DNA of 64,000 nt from Fibrobacter sp. (GTDB lineage: Bacteria > Fibrobacterota > Fibrobacteria > Fibrobacterales > Fibrobacteraceae): positions 1 through 64,000 of the forward strand of contig JAFPWY010000003.1 of the NCBI GenBank assembly GCA_017412605.1, written 5' to 3'. Positions 1 through 9,003 of this stretch are shown one piece after another (positions within the stretch are counted from its first letter, which is position 1; each line of letters opens with the position of its first letter). Made by a program: the position numbers and the translations under genes. The notes below the pieces were generated by a model. The model was not told where the DNA came from. It ran no database searches and saw nothing but the letters and a program-made list of their open reading frames with translations.

Positions 1-2172
1 CGGAGCGTTCTTCACGGCGGATTCGTCAACGACCTTCACGCGGATGGCTGCATGCGGGCAGACCATGGCGCACTTGCCGCACTGCACGCAAGCGTCCGGA
101 TTCCAGGACGGGATGTTGAGGGCGAGGTCGCGCTTTTCGTACTTGGTGGTAGCAGTCGGGAACACGCCGTCGCAAGGCATCTTGGAGACGGGGAGGAGCT
201 CGCCGTTGCCCTTGATGATTTCTGCGGTGACTTCGTTCACGAACTTCGGAGCGTCGCCGTGGATCGGAGCGCGGAATTCCTTCGTGCTGGTGACAGTAGC
301 AGGAACCTTGACTTCGAACAGGTTAGCAAGAGAGGCGTCGATAGCGTCCCAGTTCTTCTGGACCACTTCCTGACCCTTCTTGGCGTAAGTCTTTTCGGCG
401 TACTTCTTGATGTACTTGATGGCGGTTTCGGCATCGAGCACGTTACCGAGCTTAGAGAAGAAGCAGGTCTGCATCACGGTGTTGATGCGGCGGCCCATGC
501 CGGTCTTAGCGGCAACGGCGTAAGCGTCGATCACGTACACCTTGAGGTGCTTCTTGATGATTTCTTCCTGCACCGGACGCGGGAAGGTATCCCACACGGT
601 GTCGGCGGAGTGCGGAGTATTCACGAGGAAGGTAGCGCCATCCTTCGCGTACTTCAGCATGTTCACGGATTCCAGGTGCGGAGTGTGGTGGCATGCCACG
701 AAGTCGGCTTCGTTTTCGCCAATCAGGTACGGGGCGTCGATGATGCTCTTACCGAAGCGGAGGTGAGAGGTGGTCATGGAGCCGGACTTCTTGGAGTCGT
801 AAACGAAGTAGCCCTGTGCGTAGTTGTCGGTTTCGTTACCGATAATCTTGATGGAGTTCTTGTTGGCACCCACGGTACCGTCGGAACCCAGACCGAAGAA
901 CATGGCCTGGAAGAAGTCGCTTTCCAGCTTGAAGTTCGGGTCGATGGTGAGGCTCGTGTGGCAAACGTCGTCGTTGATACCGACGGTGAAGCGTGCCTTC
1001 GGGTCGGCCTTGGCAAGTTCGTCGTAGATGGCTTTGACCATGGCCGGGGTGAATTCCTTGGAAGAGAGACCGTAGCGGCCGCCGATCATCTTCGGCATGG
1101 CCATCTTGCCTGCCATCACGGCTTCGCTGATAGCGGTCAGGGCGTCCTGGAAGAGCGGTTCGCCAGCGGAACCCGGTTCCTTGCAGCGGTCGAGGACGGC
1201 AATCTTCTTGACGGTCTTCGGGAGGGCTGCAACGACGGCTTCCATCGGGAACGGGCGGTACAGGCGGATGTTCACGAGACCGACCTTTTCGCCCTTGGAG
1301 TTCAGGTACTTGACGGAGTCACCGATGGTGCAGGTCGAAGAACCCATGGAAATGATTACGCGTTCGGCGTCGGGTGCACCGACGTAATCCACGATGTGGT
1401 ACTGACGGCCAGTGTAGCTTGCGACCTTGTCCATGTACTTCTGGACAATTTCCGGAACCTTGGCGTAGAACGGGTTCACCGTTTCGCGGCCCTGGAAGTA
1501 AACGTCCGGGTTCTGGGCGGTACCGCGCATGGTCGGGCGGTCCGGAGTGAGGCAGCGCTGCCGGCATGCCTTCACGTACTTTTCGTCGATGACGTTACGG
1601 ATAACGCCGTCTTCGAGAGCTTCGATCTTCATCACTTCGTGGGAGGTACGGAAACCGTCGAAGAAGTGCATGAACGGAACGCGGCTTTCGAGAGTGGAAG
1701 CGTGGGCCACGAGAGCGAGGTCCTGGCATTCCTGCACGCAGCTGGAGGCGAGCATGGCAAAGCCGGTCTGGCGGCAGGCCATCACGTCGGAATGGTCACC
1801 GAAAATAGAAAGGCCCTGCATGGCAAGGGCACGGGCAGTCACATGGAAGACCGTGGGGGTCAGTTCGCCCGCAATCTTGTACATGTTCGGGATCATCAAG
1901 AGAAGACCCTGGGAAGCGGTGAAGGTCGTGGTGAGGGCACCGGCCTGGAGCGCTCCGTGAACGGTACCGGCAGCGCCACCTTCGGACTGCATTTCAAACA
2001 CGCGGGGTACCTGACCCCAAATATTCTTCTTGCCTGCAGCACTCCAGTTGTCGGCGTGCTCAGCCATAGGACTAGACGGTGTAATCGGGTAAATTGCCGC
2101 AACTTCGCTAACAGCAAACGCTACGCTAGCGGTGGCCTCGTTACCATCACACGCAATCATCTTTTTTGCCAT
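1..2172 (-). CDS. nifJ: Pyruvate:ferredoxin (flavodoxin) oxidoreductase, C-terminus beyond window
   Basis: Single-chain pyruvate:ferredoxin oxidoreductase, which decarboxylates pyruvate to acetyl-CoA and reduces ferredoxin in the cytoplasm of anaerobes. The first 724 residues are visible; family members have about 1170-1190, so the 3' third (second iron-sulfur motif and TPP domain) lies outside. The start MAKKMIACDGNE is preceded by GGAG at good spacing. The N-terminal domain carries YPITPSSPMAE, followed by the transketolase-like domain II and a domain with GLGSDGTVGANKNS. Near residue 690 the first ferredoxin motif CVQCGKCAMVCPHAA begins. A TATATT box lies near 2250 on this strand, about 75 nt before the start. 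The long open frame on the opposite strand is an antisense shadow. Identification is by family motifs and is firm. Confidence 0.96.
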   Translation of the reverse strand, partial: MAKKMIACDGNEATASVAFAVSEVAAIYPITPSSPMAEHADNWSAAGKKNIWGQVPRVFEMQSEGGAAGTVHGALQAGALTTTFTASQGLLLMIPNMYKIAGELTPTVFHVTARALAMQGLSIFGDHSDVMACRQTGFAMLASSCVQECQDLALVAHASTLESRVPFMHFFDGFRTSHEVMKIEALEDGVIRNVIDEKYVKACRQRCLTPDRPTMRGTAQNPDVYFQGRETVNPFYAKVPEIVQKYMDKVASYTGRQYHIVDYVGAPDAERVIISMGSSTCTIGDSVKYLNSKGEKVGLVNIRLYRPFPMEAVVAALPKTVKKIAVLDRCKEPGSAGEPLFQDALTAISEAVMAGKMAMPKMIGGRYGLSSKEFTPAMVKAIYDELAKADPKARFTVGINDDVCHTSLTIDPNFKLESDFFQAMFFGLGSDGTVGANKNSIKIIGNETDNYAQGYFVYDSKKSGSMTTSHLRFGKSIIDAPYLIGENEADFVACHHTPHLESVNMLKYAKDGATFLVNTPHSADTVWDTFPRPVQEEIIKKHLKVYVIDAYAVAAKTGMGRRINTVMQTCFFSKLGNVLDAETAIKYIKKYAEKTYAKKGQEVVQKNWDAIDASLANLFEVKVPATVTSTKEFRAPIHGDAPKFVNEVTAEIIKGNGELLPVSKMPCDGVFPTATTKYEKRDLALNIPSWNPDACVQCGKCAMVCPHAAIRVKVVDESAVKNAP

Positions 2173-2261
2173 GTGTGTCTCCAATTTTGAGTTTGAATTT
2201 TGAATATTAAAATCCGAAACTAAAATTACATAGAAATCGGGGAAAAAATATAGCGCAAAAG

Positions 2262-2293
2262 AAAAAAAAGGCTCCAAATGGGCGCCTTTTTTT
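2262..2293 (-). terminator. Rho-independent terminator after the C39-like peptidase gene
   Basis: A hairpin with AAGGC and GCCTT arms, an inner GG/CC pairing, an AT loop and a T-run lies 30 nt past the stop of the minus-strand peptidase gene. It separates that gene from the downstream oxidoreductase. Confidence 0.7.
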
Positions 2294-2323
2294 CAAATCA
2301 TTTCAAGTGGGTCCGCTACGGGG

Positions 2324-3019
2324 CTATTTCTTCTCGACGACGAGGATGTTACCGTCGTAGGTCATGACCCCGAGCAGGATGCTGTGGATGAGCCGGAACT
2401 TGTCCACCTTGTAGTAGGGGCCGTTCGCCATGGGGTTCGTGCAGTCCGGGTCGGCCACGAGGAACTGCCTTTTTTCATCGAGCCCGTAAAGCACCACGAA
2501 ATGCCCCATCGGGTCGCCGTGGATGTCGTCGAAGACGGACTGGTCCTTGTCGTTGGTGTACTCGCGGGGGCTGCGGTAGAGGTAGGTGGCGGAAAGTCCG
2601 CACAAAACGGGGATGTCGCGTTTGAAGTAGTGCTCGAACATGCTTGCGCGGAGGTCGGCCGTGGCGACTGTGCCGCCCAAATCCAGGAAGCGGATGTACG
2701 CCTCGATGGCCTTGCGGAGCTTGGGGGCGTGCTTTGCCTTGTGGAGCTTTTCGAGCTTCTCGCGGAGCTCGGGCATCTTGAGCTTGCTCCAGGTGGGGTC
2801 GAATATTTTTAGGTTGTACGAATAAATGGTCGCCTTGAATCCGCGCTTGAGCGCGTCGATGCCGAGGAACACGCCGAGCGTGCCGCCTTCTTCGAGGAAT
2901 TCTATTTCGGAGATGAGTTTCTTGAGGGGAATATTGTAGCCGAGATGCGCATAGACTGCGTGTAGGCTGGTCGGTCCGCACGTAACATCGTCTGGCTGAG
3001 GGAGAATCTTGATTTCCAT
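2324..3019 (-). CDS. Peptidase C39-like cysteine peptidase, 231 aa
   Basis: A papain-fold peptidase of the C39-like group. The motif QPDDVTCGPTSLHAVYAHLG puts the oxyanion Gln at residue 8 and the nucleophilic Cys at 14; GHFVVLYG gives His173 and the following FLVADPD gives Asp190. These match the catalytic residues of the family. There is no signal peptide and no ABC transporter part, so it is a free-standing, probably cytoplasmic peptidase rather than a bacteriocin exporter. I chose the ATG at 3019 because GAAGG precedes it at 7 nt and the peptidase motif starts right after; a longer frame opens 36 nt upstream without a good site. The substrate is not visible from context. The gene is divergent from radA. 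Confidence 0.75.
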   Translation of the reverse strand: MEIKILPQPDDVTCGPTSLHAVYAHLGYNIPLKKLISEIEFLEEGGTLGVFLGIDALKRGFKATIYSYNLKIFDPTWSKLKMPELREKLEKLHKAKHAPKLRKAIEAYIRFLDLGGTVATADLRASMFEHYFKRDIPVLCGLSATYLYRSPREYTNDKDQSVFDDIHGDPMGHFVVLYGLDEKRQFLVADPDCTNPMANGPYYKVDKFRLIHSILLGVMTYDGNILVVEKK

Positions 3020-3218
3020 CGAAATGCCTTCATTGAACGTGGCGGTTTGGTACACAAATCGTCGAGTGCTGCGAAATATAGCAAAAAATGGGGATTTTTA
3101 TCTCGTTGAGTACCGAAATAATTGTATTGTTGCTAATGTTTTTTTTGCGTGTTGCGGGTGGGGTGTCGGGTGATAAATTTTTCTGCCGGGGTGACATATT
3201 GTGTCATCTGGATTTTGT

Positions 3219-3224
3219 TATATT
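3219..3224 (+). promoter_or_regulatory. -10 box (TATATT) 7 nt before the radA ATG
   Basis: TATATT lies 7 nt upstream of the radA start and no ribosome-binding site lies between them. With transcription starting 6-8 nt after the box, the mRNA would begin at or near the ATG. No clear -35 hexamer was seen. Confidence 0.55.
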
Positions 3225-3231
3225 AGTGCAC

Positions 3232-4629
3232 ATGGTAGCAGTAAATAAATCCAAGGCGAAAAAAGAGATTGAGTTCCTTTGCACGAACTGCGGCAACACC
3301 ACGCCCAAGTGGGTGGGGCGCTGCCCGTTCTGCGGGGAGTGGAATTCCCTCAAGGAACATGCGGTAATCCCGGTTGCCGATAGCGCAGGGCGCGGGGGAC
3401 GTGGCCTGGGCGGCCCGGTCCACAAGGTTGTCGCGCTCAAGGATGTCTCCACCGAGGACACGCGCCGGCTGAGTACGGCGAATACGGAATTCGACCGCGT
3501 GCTGGGCGGGGGGCTCGCGCCGGGTTCTTTGGTGCTGATCGGTGGCGACCCGGGTATAGGCAAGTCCACGCTCGTGCTCACGACACTTGCGACGATGACC
3601 GCCGCCGGGGTGAAGACCCTGTACGTGAGCGGCGAGGAGAGCGCGAACCAGGTGAAACTCCGCAGTGAACGGCTGAACGTTTCCGGGAGCGACATGCTCC
3701 TGCTCTGCGAGACGGGGCTCGAGAAGATTATCGAGATGGCGAAGGAAATCCAGCCGCAGGTGCTCGTCATCGATTCCATCCAGACGGTGTACAAGGGCGA
3801 CTTGCCGGGAACGCCGGGGTCGGCTTCGCAGTTGCGCGAGTGTACGCTGGACCTGATGGTGTTCGCGAAGAACACGGGCTGCATCACCATCCTCATCGGC
3901 CACGTGACCAAGGACGGGCAAATTGCCGGCCCTCGCATTCTGGAACACATGGTCGATACCGTGGTGTACTTCGAAGGCGACCGCAACAACCAGTACCGCC
4001 TGTTGCGCACCATAAAGAACCGCTTCGGTGCTACCGACGAGATTGGCGTATTCGAGATGACGAGCCACGGGCTGACCGCCGTGCCGAATCCGAGCCGTGT
4101 ATTCCTGCAGGAGGGCGTCCCTCCGACGCCGGGAAGCGTGGTCTGCTGTACGCTCGAGGGTTCGCGCGCGCTGCTCTTCGAGACGCAGGCGCTTGTGAAC
4201 CAGACGAACTTTGCCGTGCCGCAGCGTGTCGCCGCGGGCATCGACCCGAAGCGCCTAACCATCATCCTCGCCTTGCTCGAAAAGTTCGGCGGCGTGAGTG
4301 TCGGCATGTGCGATGTGTTTGCAAGCATTGCCGGTGGCATCCGCGTAACCGATACGTCGTCCGACCTGGCCCTCGCGCTCGCTATCGCGAGCAACCATCT
4401 GGGAATCCCGCTGGGCCGCCAGACCATCGCGATAGGGGAGCTCGGTCTGTCGGGCGAGGTCCGGAACGTGAGCTTGCTTGACCAGCGGCTCAAGGAGGCT
4501 CGGCGTCTAGGGATGACCGTCGCGGTGATTCCCTCGGCTGGCAAGTTGCCGGAGTCTGTCGGAAACATGCGGGTCGTGCGCGTCGGTGGTCTCGGCGAGG
4601 CCGTGGCGTGGCTCATGGACCAGAAGTGA
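3232..4629 (+). CDS. radA: DNA repair protein RadA
   Basis: RadA (Sms), 465 aa, a RecA-related helicase that drives branch migration in recombinational repair. In order: an N-terminal C4 zinc finger (Cys17, 20, 31, 34, in CTNCG...CPFCG), Walker A GGDPGIGKST, the family signature KNRFG in KNRFGATDEIGVFEM, and a C-terminal Lon-protease-like domain without proteolytic function. Length fits the family. The frame is open further upstream, but the zinc finger and the usual protein length point to the ATG at 3232, which sits just after a TATATT box. The gene stands alone and is followed by a strong terminator. Confidence 0.96.
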   Translation: MVAVNKSKAKKEIEFLCTNCGNTTPKWVGRCPFCGEWNSLKEHAVIPVADSAGRGGRGLGGPVHKVVALKDVSTEDTRRLSTANTEFDRVLGGGLAPGSLVLIGGDPGIGKSTLVLTTLATMTAAGVKTLYVSGEESANQVKLRSERLNVSGSDMLLLCETGLEKIIEMAKEIQPQVLVIDSIQTVYKGDLPGTPGSASQLRECTLDLMVFAKNTGCITILIGHVTKDGQIAGPRILEHMVDTVVYFEGDRNNQYRLLRTIKNRFGATDEIGVFEMTSHGLTAVPNPSRVFLQEGVPPTPGSVVCCTLEGSRALLFETQALVNQTNFAVPQRVAAGIDPKRLTIILALLEKFGGVSVGMCDVFASIAGGIRVTDTSSDLALALAIASNHLGIPLGRQTIAIGELGLSGEVRNVSLLDQRLKEARRLGMTVAVIPSAGKLPESVGNMRVVRVGGLGEAVAWLMDQK

Positions 4630-4670
4630 CATCGACGGGCCGCGGAGGTCCGTTCACGCTGAACAAAAAT

Positions 4671-4698
4671 AAAGGGCGCCCCGCAGGGCGTCCTTTTT
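4671..4698. terminator. Bidirectional terminator between radA and the pentapeptide-repeat gene
   Basis: An 11-bp stem (AAAGGGCGCCC pairing with GGGCGTCCTTT, one G-U pair) with a CGCA loop is followed by T5 on the + strand and preceded by an A-rich run. It sits between two convergent genes and can serve both. Confidence 0.85.
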
Positions 4699-4719
4699 AA
4701 ATCCGTTATGTAGGGAAGA

Positions 4720-6153
4720 CTATTCTTCGTCGTCGGAGTGCTTTTTCTTCTTCTTTTTCTTCGGAGCATCATCGTCGTCGGAGGCTTCTTCACGCGGCTT
4801 TCTCTTGCCAGTGCCTTCGACCTTGATGTCGGCGGCCTTTTCGCCACGCTTGGTGAAGCCGAACTGACGCGGATCGAGACCGCCCGGGAACTTCGTCCTG
4901 TTGTCGTAGATGACCTTCTTGGCGGTGAATTTTTCGATCTTGGCGTTGCTCAGGTCTGCACCGGAGAAGTCTACGTCGTCCATCTTGGTGTCGGCGTCGA
5001 TCTTCACGCCTTCCATGTTGGCGTTGAGGAAGCTAACCTTGACCAGCTTTGCACCGGCGAAGCTTGCACCGGAGAGCGTGGCGAGGTTGAAGTCCGTACG
5101 TTCGATGGTAGAGTTGGAGAAGTTGGCCTTCGTGAGGTCGGCCTTGTCGAAGATGTTCTTGCGGATATAGGCACCATCAAAAACGACCTTCATCATTTCG
5201 GCTTCCTTGAACACGACCTTGTTCACGTCGGAGTCAAAGAAGGAGGCCTTGTTGAGCTTGGTGCGTTCGAAGGAGCTCTTGGAAACGCTGCCCTTGTCGA
5301 AGATGACGCCGGTCAGGTCCTGGCTGTTGAAGTTCATATTCTTCAGGGAGGACTGGGCGAACTTGGCCTTCTGGAGCTGCGTCTTGGAAAGGTCAACATC
5401 GTTGAAGGACGTCAGGGAGAGGTCGGCTTCCTGGAGGTTGACGTTGTTGAAGTCGGCGCCACCGAAGTTGGCCTGGGAAAGACCGGCCTTGGCGAAGTTC
5501 ACGTTCTGCAGGTCAGCGCTGCCGAAGTTGGCGGCGATCAGGTTACAGGCGGTGAAGTCCGTCTTGACGAGCTTTGCCTTCTTGAGGTTCGTGTTTGCCA
5601 TGAGAGAGCGCGAGAAGTTTGCGTTCGTCATGTTGGCCTTGCTGAAGTCGGCGTTGGTGAGGTCCACGTCCATGACAGAGGCCTGCGTGAAGTCTGCCTT
5701 GCTGAAGTCTGCACCGTCGGAAACCTTCATGGCGTCGAGGCGGGCGTTCTTGAAGTTCGCCTGCGGGAATTCGCTGTCCAGCAAGGTTGCACGGTAGAGG
5801 TTTGCGCCTTCGAAGTTTGCGCCCTTGAAGTTAGAAGAGCGGATGTCGGCACCGCTAATCGTCGCCTTCGTCAGGTTGGCGTTCTTGAAGTTCGCGTTGC
5901 TAATCACCGCGTTCTGGAAGGACACTTCGGGGAGGTTTGCGTCCGCGAACTTTATGTTCTCGCCAGCTGCGCGCTGGAAGTCCGTCACGTGCTTGACGGC
6001 CTTGGACTTGGAGAAGTTGAATTCGTCAATGCGTTTGTCACGGAAAGAAATGTTCAAGTCTTTGCCGGACCAGTCCGTTTGCTGTGCGAATGCCGAGAAC
6101 GTCATTGCGCAGACGAGACCGAGTCCCAACTTGGATAGTTTCATCATATTCAT
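4720..6153 (-). CDS. Exported pentapeptide-repeat protein with charged C-terminal tail, 477 aa
   Basis: A secreted or periplasmic protein made almost wholly of pentapeptide repeats of the A(N/D)(L/F)xx type. These run from about residue 45 to 425, which predicts one long right-handed quadrilateral beta-helix. The N-terminus MNMMKLSKLGLGLVCAMTFSAFAQQ is a clear signal peptide with an AFA-QQ cleavage site. The ATG at 6153 is supported by AAAGGG 8 nt upstream, and a TATATT box lies further up. The C-terminus leaves the repeat and becomes low-complexity: acidic (EEASDDDDA), then a run of seven lysines, then HSDDEE. The role is unknown. Pentapeptide proteins can be adhesive, structural or DNA-mimicking, but an exported one cannot act on gyrase inside the cell. 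Confidence 0.85.
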   Translation of the reverse strand: MNMMKLSKLGLGLVCAMTFSAFAQQTDWSGKDLNISFRDKRIDEFNFSKSKAVKHVTDFQRAAGENIKFADANLPEVSFQNAVISNANFKNANLTKATISGADIRSSNFKGANFEGANLYRATLLDSEFPQANFKNARLDAMKVSDGADFSKADFTQASVMDVDLTNADFSKANMTNANFSRSLMANTNLKKAKLVKTDFTACNLIAANFGSADLQNVNFAKAGLSQANFGGADFNNVNLQEADLSLTSFNDVDLSKTQLQKAKFAQSSLKNMNFNSQDLTGVIFDKGSVSKSSFERTKLNKASFFDSDVNKVVFKEAEMMKVVFDGAYIRKNIFDKADLTKANFSNSTIERTDFNLATLSGASFAGAKLVKVSFLNANMEGVKIDADTKMDDVDFSGADLSNAKIEKFTAKKVIYDNRTKFPGGLDPRQFGFTKRGEKAADIKVEGTGKRKPREEASDDDDAPKKKKKKKHSDDEE

Positions 6154-6310
6154 ATAAATTTCCCTTTGATTATGAACAAATATAACGGATAGCCCTAAAA
6201 TAACTAAAATTTCGTGAAAAAAAACCAAATAAAAAAAAAACATCTAAAAAAATGTTTTGTTTCCTTTACCTAGGGCCATTCTTTTGCAAAAATTGCTAGT
6301 TTTGGCAAAA

Positions 6311-7507
6311 ATGTCAGAATTTAAGGCTTTGGAATACGATGTCGTGGTCTGCGGGGCTGGTCCCGCAGGTTTGATGGCTGCTTGTACCTATGGAAGGCTG
6401 ACGGGCGGTGCCGGACGGGTTCTGCTTCTAGACAAGAAGGAACCCTGGAAAGAGCCTATTTTCTGTGCGGAAGCCGTCTCGACGGGGCGCCTGAACGCCC
6501 TCTGGCCGATATCCAAGGAATGGGTCCGCGGTGGTATTTCCGGTATTTATTTTACATCGCCCAAGGGCTACAGGGCCGAGTTTTACAGCAAGGACTGCGG
6601 TTCCCTGTTGGATCGGTCTCGATTCCACCATGCCCTGGCGGATGGTTGCGTTGCAGCCAATGTCGAATGCCATTTCGATTCTGCGGTGACCAAGCTCTCC
6701 CGCGAAGGCGACTCCTGGAAGGTTCAGGTGTCGTGCGGCGGCGAAACCCTGACGGTTACGGCTAAGGCTGTCGTGGACGCTACGGGCCCGGGATGCAGGC
6801 TGACCAGGAATATTGACTGCCTCAAGGGCATCGAGTCCGGTGATACGGATTTGGAACCGGCCATTTTTGCGGTGGCCGAGGGCATTGAACACAGTCGCGA
6901 GCATATCGAGCTCTTCTTCGGGAGCGAGTTCCCGAACGGTTATGGCTGGATTTTCCCGCGCGACGGCGTGGAAGTCAACATTGGCTTTGTTTTGGGAAAG
7001 GACCACAAGACGGCGGTCCCGCTAAGGGAAAAATTGCTTGACTATATAAATAAGCATTATCCGAACGCGAAAATCAAGGCTGTTTACGGAGGCATGATTG
7101 CTTGCGGGCAGTCCCGTCGCCCGCTCGCGATGCACGGCCTGTTCAAGGCCGGGGACGCTGCTAGCTGCGTGAACCCGATAAGCCGTTCCGGAATTGTCGA
7201 ATCCCTCCGTTGCGGAAAAATTGTTGCCGAGTCGGTTGTGGAATGGTTGGCTTGCAGCTCTGATGCTGAACGCGCTCGCGTGGAATCCTCTGTGCTCGAC
7301 CGCTGGATGAAGGCGCAGGGTCGTGCCCACCTGCAGATTGCAAACGCGAAGCGCACTTTCGGGAAGATTACGGATGCCCAGTTCGACCGAGCCGCCGAAA
7401 AACTCTCCCGTATCCCTCAGGGTAAAGCCTCCCTCTGGCGTATATTCTTCACTGTCTTGAGCGCATGCCCCTCGCTGATTTGGAAAATGCGCTCCTTCTT
7501 GCGGTAA
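6311..7507 (+). CDS. Geranylgeranyl reductase family FAD-dependent oxidoreductase, 398 aa
   Basis: A flavoprotein of the geranylgeranyl-reductase / digeranylgeranylglycerophospholipid-reductase group. The Rossmann motif DVVVCGAGPAGLMAA lies close to the N-terminus, and GLFKAGDAASCVNPISRSGI is the conserved FAD-binding second motif. It probably reduces a prenyl or polyenoic lipid, but the exact substrate cannot be read from the sequence. The ATG at 6311 (MSEFKALEYD) is preferred; an upstream TTG in frame would add 18 unlike residues. No Shine-Dalgarno is seen at the start. SufE follows 1-4 nt downstream, so the two are probably co-transcribed. Confidence 0.8.
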   Translation: MSEFKALEYDVVVCGAGPAGLMAACTYGRLTGGAGRVLLLDKKEPWKEPIFCAEAVSTGRLNALWPISKEWVRGGISGIYFTSPKGYRAEFYSKDCGSLLDRSRFHHALADGCVAANVECHFDSAVTKLSREGDSWKVQVSCGGETLTVTAKAVVDATGPGCRLTRNIDCLKGIESGDTDLEPAIFAVAEGIEHSREHIELFFGSEFPNGYGWIFPRDGVEVNIGFVLGKDHKTAVPLREKLLDYINKHYPNAKIKAVYGGMIACGQSRRPLAMHGLFKAGDAASCVNPISRSGIVESLRCGKIVAESVVEWLACSSDAERARVESSVLDRWMKAQGRAHLQIANAKRTFGKITDAQFDRAAEKLSRIPQGKASLWRIFFTVLSACPSLIWKMRSFLR

Positions 7508-7511
7508 TGTG

Positions 7512-7955
7512 ATGTCGGCTATAGAAGAAAGATTGGAATCGGTTCGCTCGAAGTTCGCCTCGTTCTCGGATCAGGACGACAAGTGGAAATTCCTCTTGGA
7601 CCTGGCCCGTGCGCACAAGGGGATGGACGCTTCCTTGAAGGCGGAGAAGTACATCATCCAGGGGTGTGCGTCTACGATGTACCTGGTTCCCAAGTTTGAA
7701 TCCGGGATTGTCCATTTCGAGATGGAAGTGGAAGGTGGAACGACCAATCCGCTGATTAGTCGCGGTCTCGGTGCGCTTGCCTTGCAGATCTACAACGATC
7801 TGCCTCCGAAGGATATCCTTTCGGTGGATGCGAAGTTCTTCCAGGATATTGGCCTGAATGTCGGACTTTCGCCAACGCGGTCCAACGGTTTTGCTAGTCT
7901 TATCAAGCAGATATATTTATATGCTCGCGTCTTTGACGCAATTTCCAAAAAATAG
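7512..7955 (+). CDS. sufE: Cysteine desulfurase sulfur acceptor SufE
   Basis: SufE accepts the persulfide sulfur from the SufS cysteine desulfurase and passes it on for iron-sulfur cluster assembly. 147 aa with the conserved acceptor Cys52 in IIQGCAS, equivalent to Cys51 of the E. coli protein, followed by the conserved LISRGLGALALQIY region. A GTG at 7509 directly before the ATG could also initiate. It follows the flavoprotein gene almost without a gap and precedes a membrane-anchored protein by 10 nt. No other suf genes are in the window. Confidence 0.92.
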   Translation: MSAIEERLESVRSKFASFSDQDDKWKFLLDLARAHKGMDASLKAEKYIIQGCASTMYLVPKFESGIVHFEMEVEGGTTNPLISRGLGALALQIYNDLPPKDILSVDAKFFQDIGLNVGLSPTRSNGFASLIKQIYLYARVFDAISKK

Positions 7956-7965
7956 GTAGGATAAC

Positions 7966-8541
7966 ATGTCTTTTAGTTTCTTGAGTGGAAAGAGCCCCTT
8001 TGACGAGGCTGAAGAAAAACTGGAAGCTGGCGAGAATCCGTCCGGCAAGCCGAAACTCCCTACTCCGACGATGGGCTGGCAGGATGTCGTTTTTCTCATC
8101 GTGCTCGTGGGTCTGGTTGTTGGCGGCTACTACTATTACCAGCATGCCAAGAAGAGCAGCGCAGAAGCTTTCGCCCAGTGCGATGTGCTCTACGTAGCGG
8201 CCGAGACGGAAGCGTCGAAGCTGGTTGAGGCGGAGTCCTGCTACAATGCTACGTGGGATCTTGGCTTCGTGAGCGATTCCATGGAAATTCTCCGCCAGGA
8301 CCGCCTGGGAGCCATCGAGGACAAGCGCAACCACCTCAAGGATTTGTTCGCCGACGTCATGGACGCCATCGCCGACCGCGATTCCGCCAAGGCTTTCGAG
8401 CTGGTCAACGGCTACAATGGCCCGATGCTCTTGCCGAAGAGCGACCGCGAAACTTGGGAGTCCATTGCCAAGGCGGGTGCGCTGAAGGCTGCCGTCGAGG
8501 CTGCTGCTGCACCAGCCGGAGATTCCGCTGCGGCGAAGTAG
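7966..8541 (+). CDS. Single-pass membrane protein of unknown function, 191 aa
   Basis: Not recognised. The N-terminal 36 residues are hydrophilic, then a single hydrophobic helix (VVFLIVLVGLVVGGYYYY, about residues 41-58) is followed by a mainly helical, acidic exported or cytoplasmic domain with two cysteines (in FAQCDVL and EAESCYNAT) and an Ala-rich C-terminus. TAGGTAGG is well placed before the ATG. It lies 10 nt after sufE and probably belongs to the same transcript. Confidence 0.75.
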   Translation: MSFSFLSGKSPFDEAEEKLEAGENPSGKPKLPTPTMGWQDVVFLIVLVGLVVGGYYYYQHAKKSSAEAFAQCDVLYVAAETEASKLVEAESCYNATWDLGFVSDSMEILRQDRLGAIEDKRNHLKDLFADVMDAIADRDSAKAFELVNGYNGPMLLPKSDRETWESIAKAGALKAAVEAAAAPAGDSAAAK

Positions 8542-8587
8542 TTCTGCGGTATAATTAATAGGGAAGTTGGCTAGACATTATATTGTC

Positions 8588-8998
8588 TTAGCGGAGCTTC
8601 TCGACTGTAATTTCCCTCTCGGTTTCCGAGAGGATTTTTATTTGGATGACGTGGGTAATGCCTGCGTCGTTTCCTTCTAGGCGTTCCGGCCATTCGATGA
8701 GGCTGATGCCTCTTTCTAGGTAATCGGGGTCAAGCCCGACTTCGTAGAGGTCGGCGTCCCCCTCGAGGCGGTACAGGTCGAAGTGGAAGATGGGCGGATC
8801 GTTCGGGTATTCGTGGAGGATGGTGTAGGTGGGGGAGCATACCGTGCCTGTGTAGCCCAGCCCCTTGCAGATTCCGCGGCTGATGACGGTCTTGCCCGCG
8901 CCGAGGTTGCCGTAGAGAGCCACGCGGTCTCCCGGCTGCAGCGACTTCCCGAATTCGGCTGCCCAGTTGAACGTTTCTTCTTCGCTGTAAAACACCAT
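8588..8998 (-). CDS. tsaE: tRNA threonylcarbamoyladenosine biosynthesis ATPase TsaE
   Basis: TsaE, 136 aa, the ATPase that works with TsaB and TsaD to make t6A at position 37 of ANN-decoding tRNAs. It has Walker A GNLGAGKT (residues 30-37), the family motif SPTYTILHEY, and HFDLYRLEG. Length is usual. It lies downstream of nspC on the same strand, with only a 7-bp repeat array between them. Confidence 0.93.
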   Translation of the reverse strand: MVFYSEEETFNWAAEFGKSLQPGDRVALYGNLGAGKTVISRGICKGLGYTGTVCSPTYTILHEYPNDPPIFHFDLYRLEGDADLYEVGLDPDYLERGISLIEWPERLEGNDAGITHVIQIKILSETEREITVEKLR

Positions 8999-9003
8999 AG
9001 ATT

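Noticed and set aside
52-2190. 712-codon open frame on the + strand
   Set aside because: Antisense shadow of the pyruvate:ferredoxin oxidoreductase gene; the translation has no domain features and the minus-strand protein is unmistakable.
3204-4847. 547-codon open frame on the minus strand
   Set aside because: Shadow of radA caused by GC-rich third positions.
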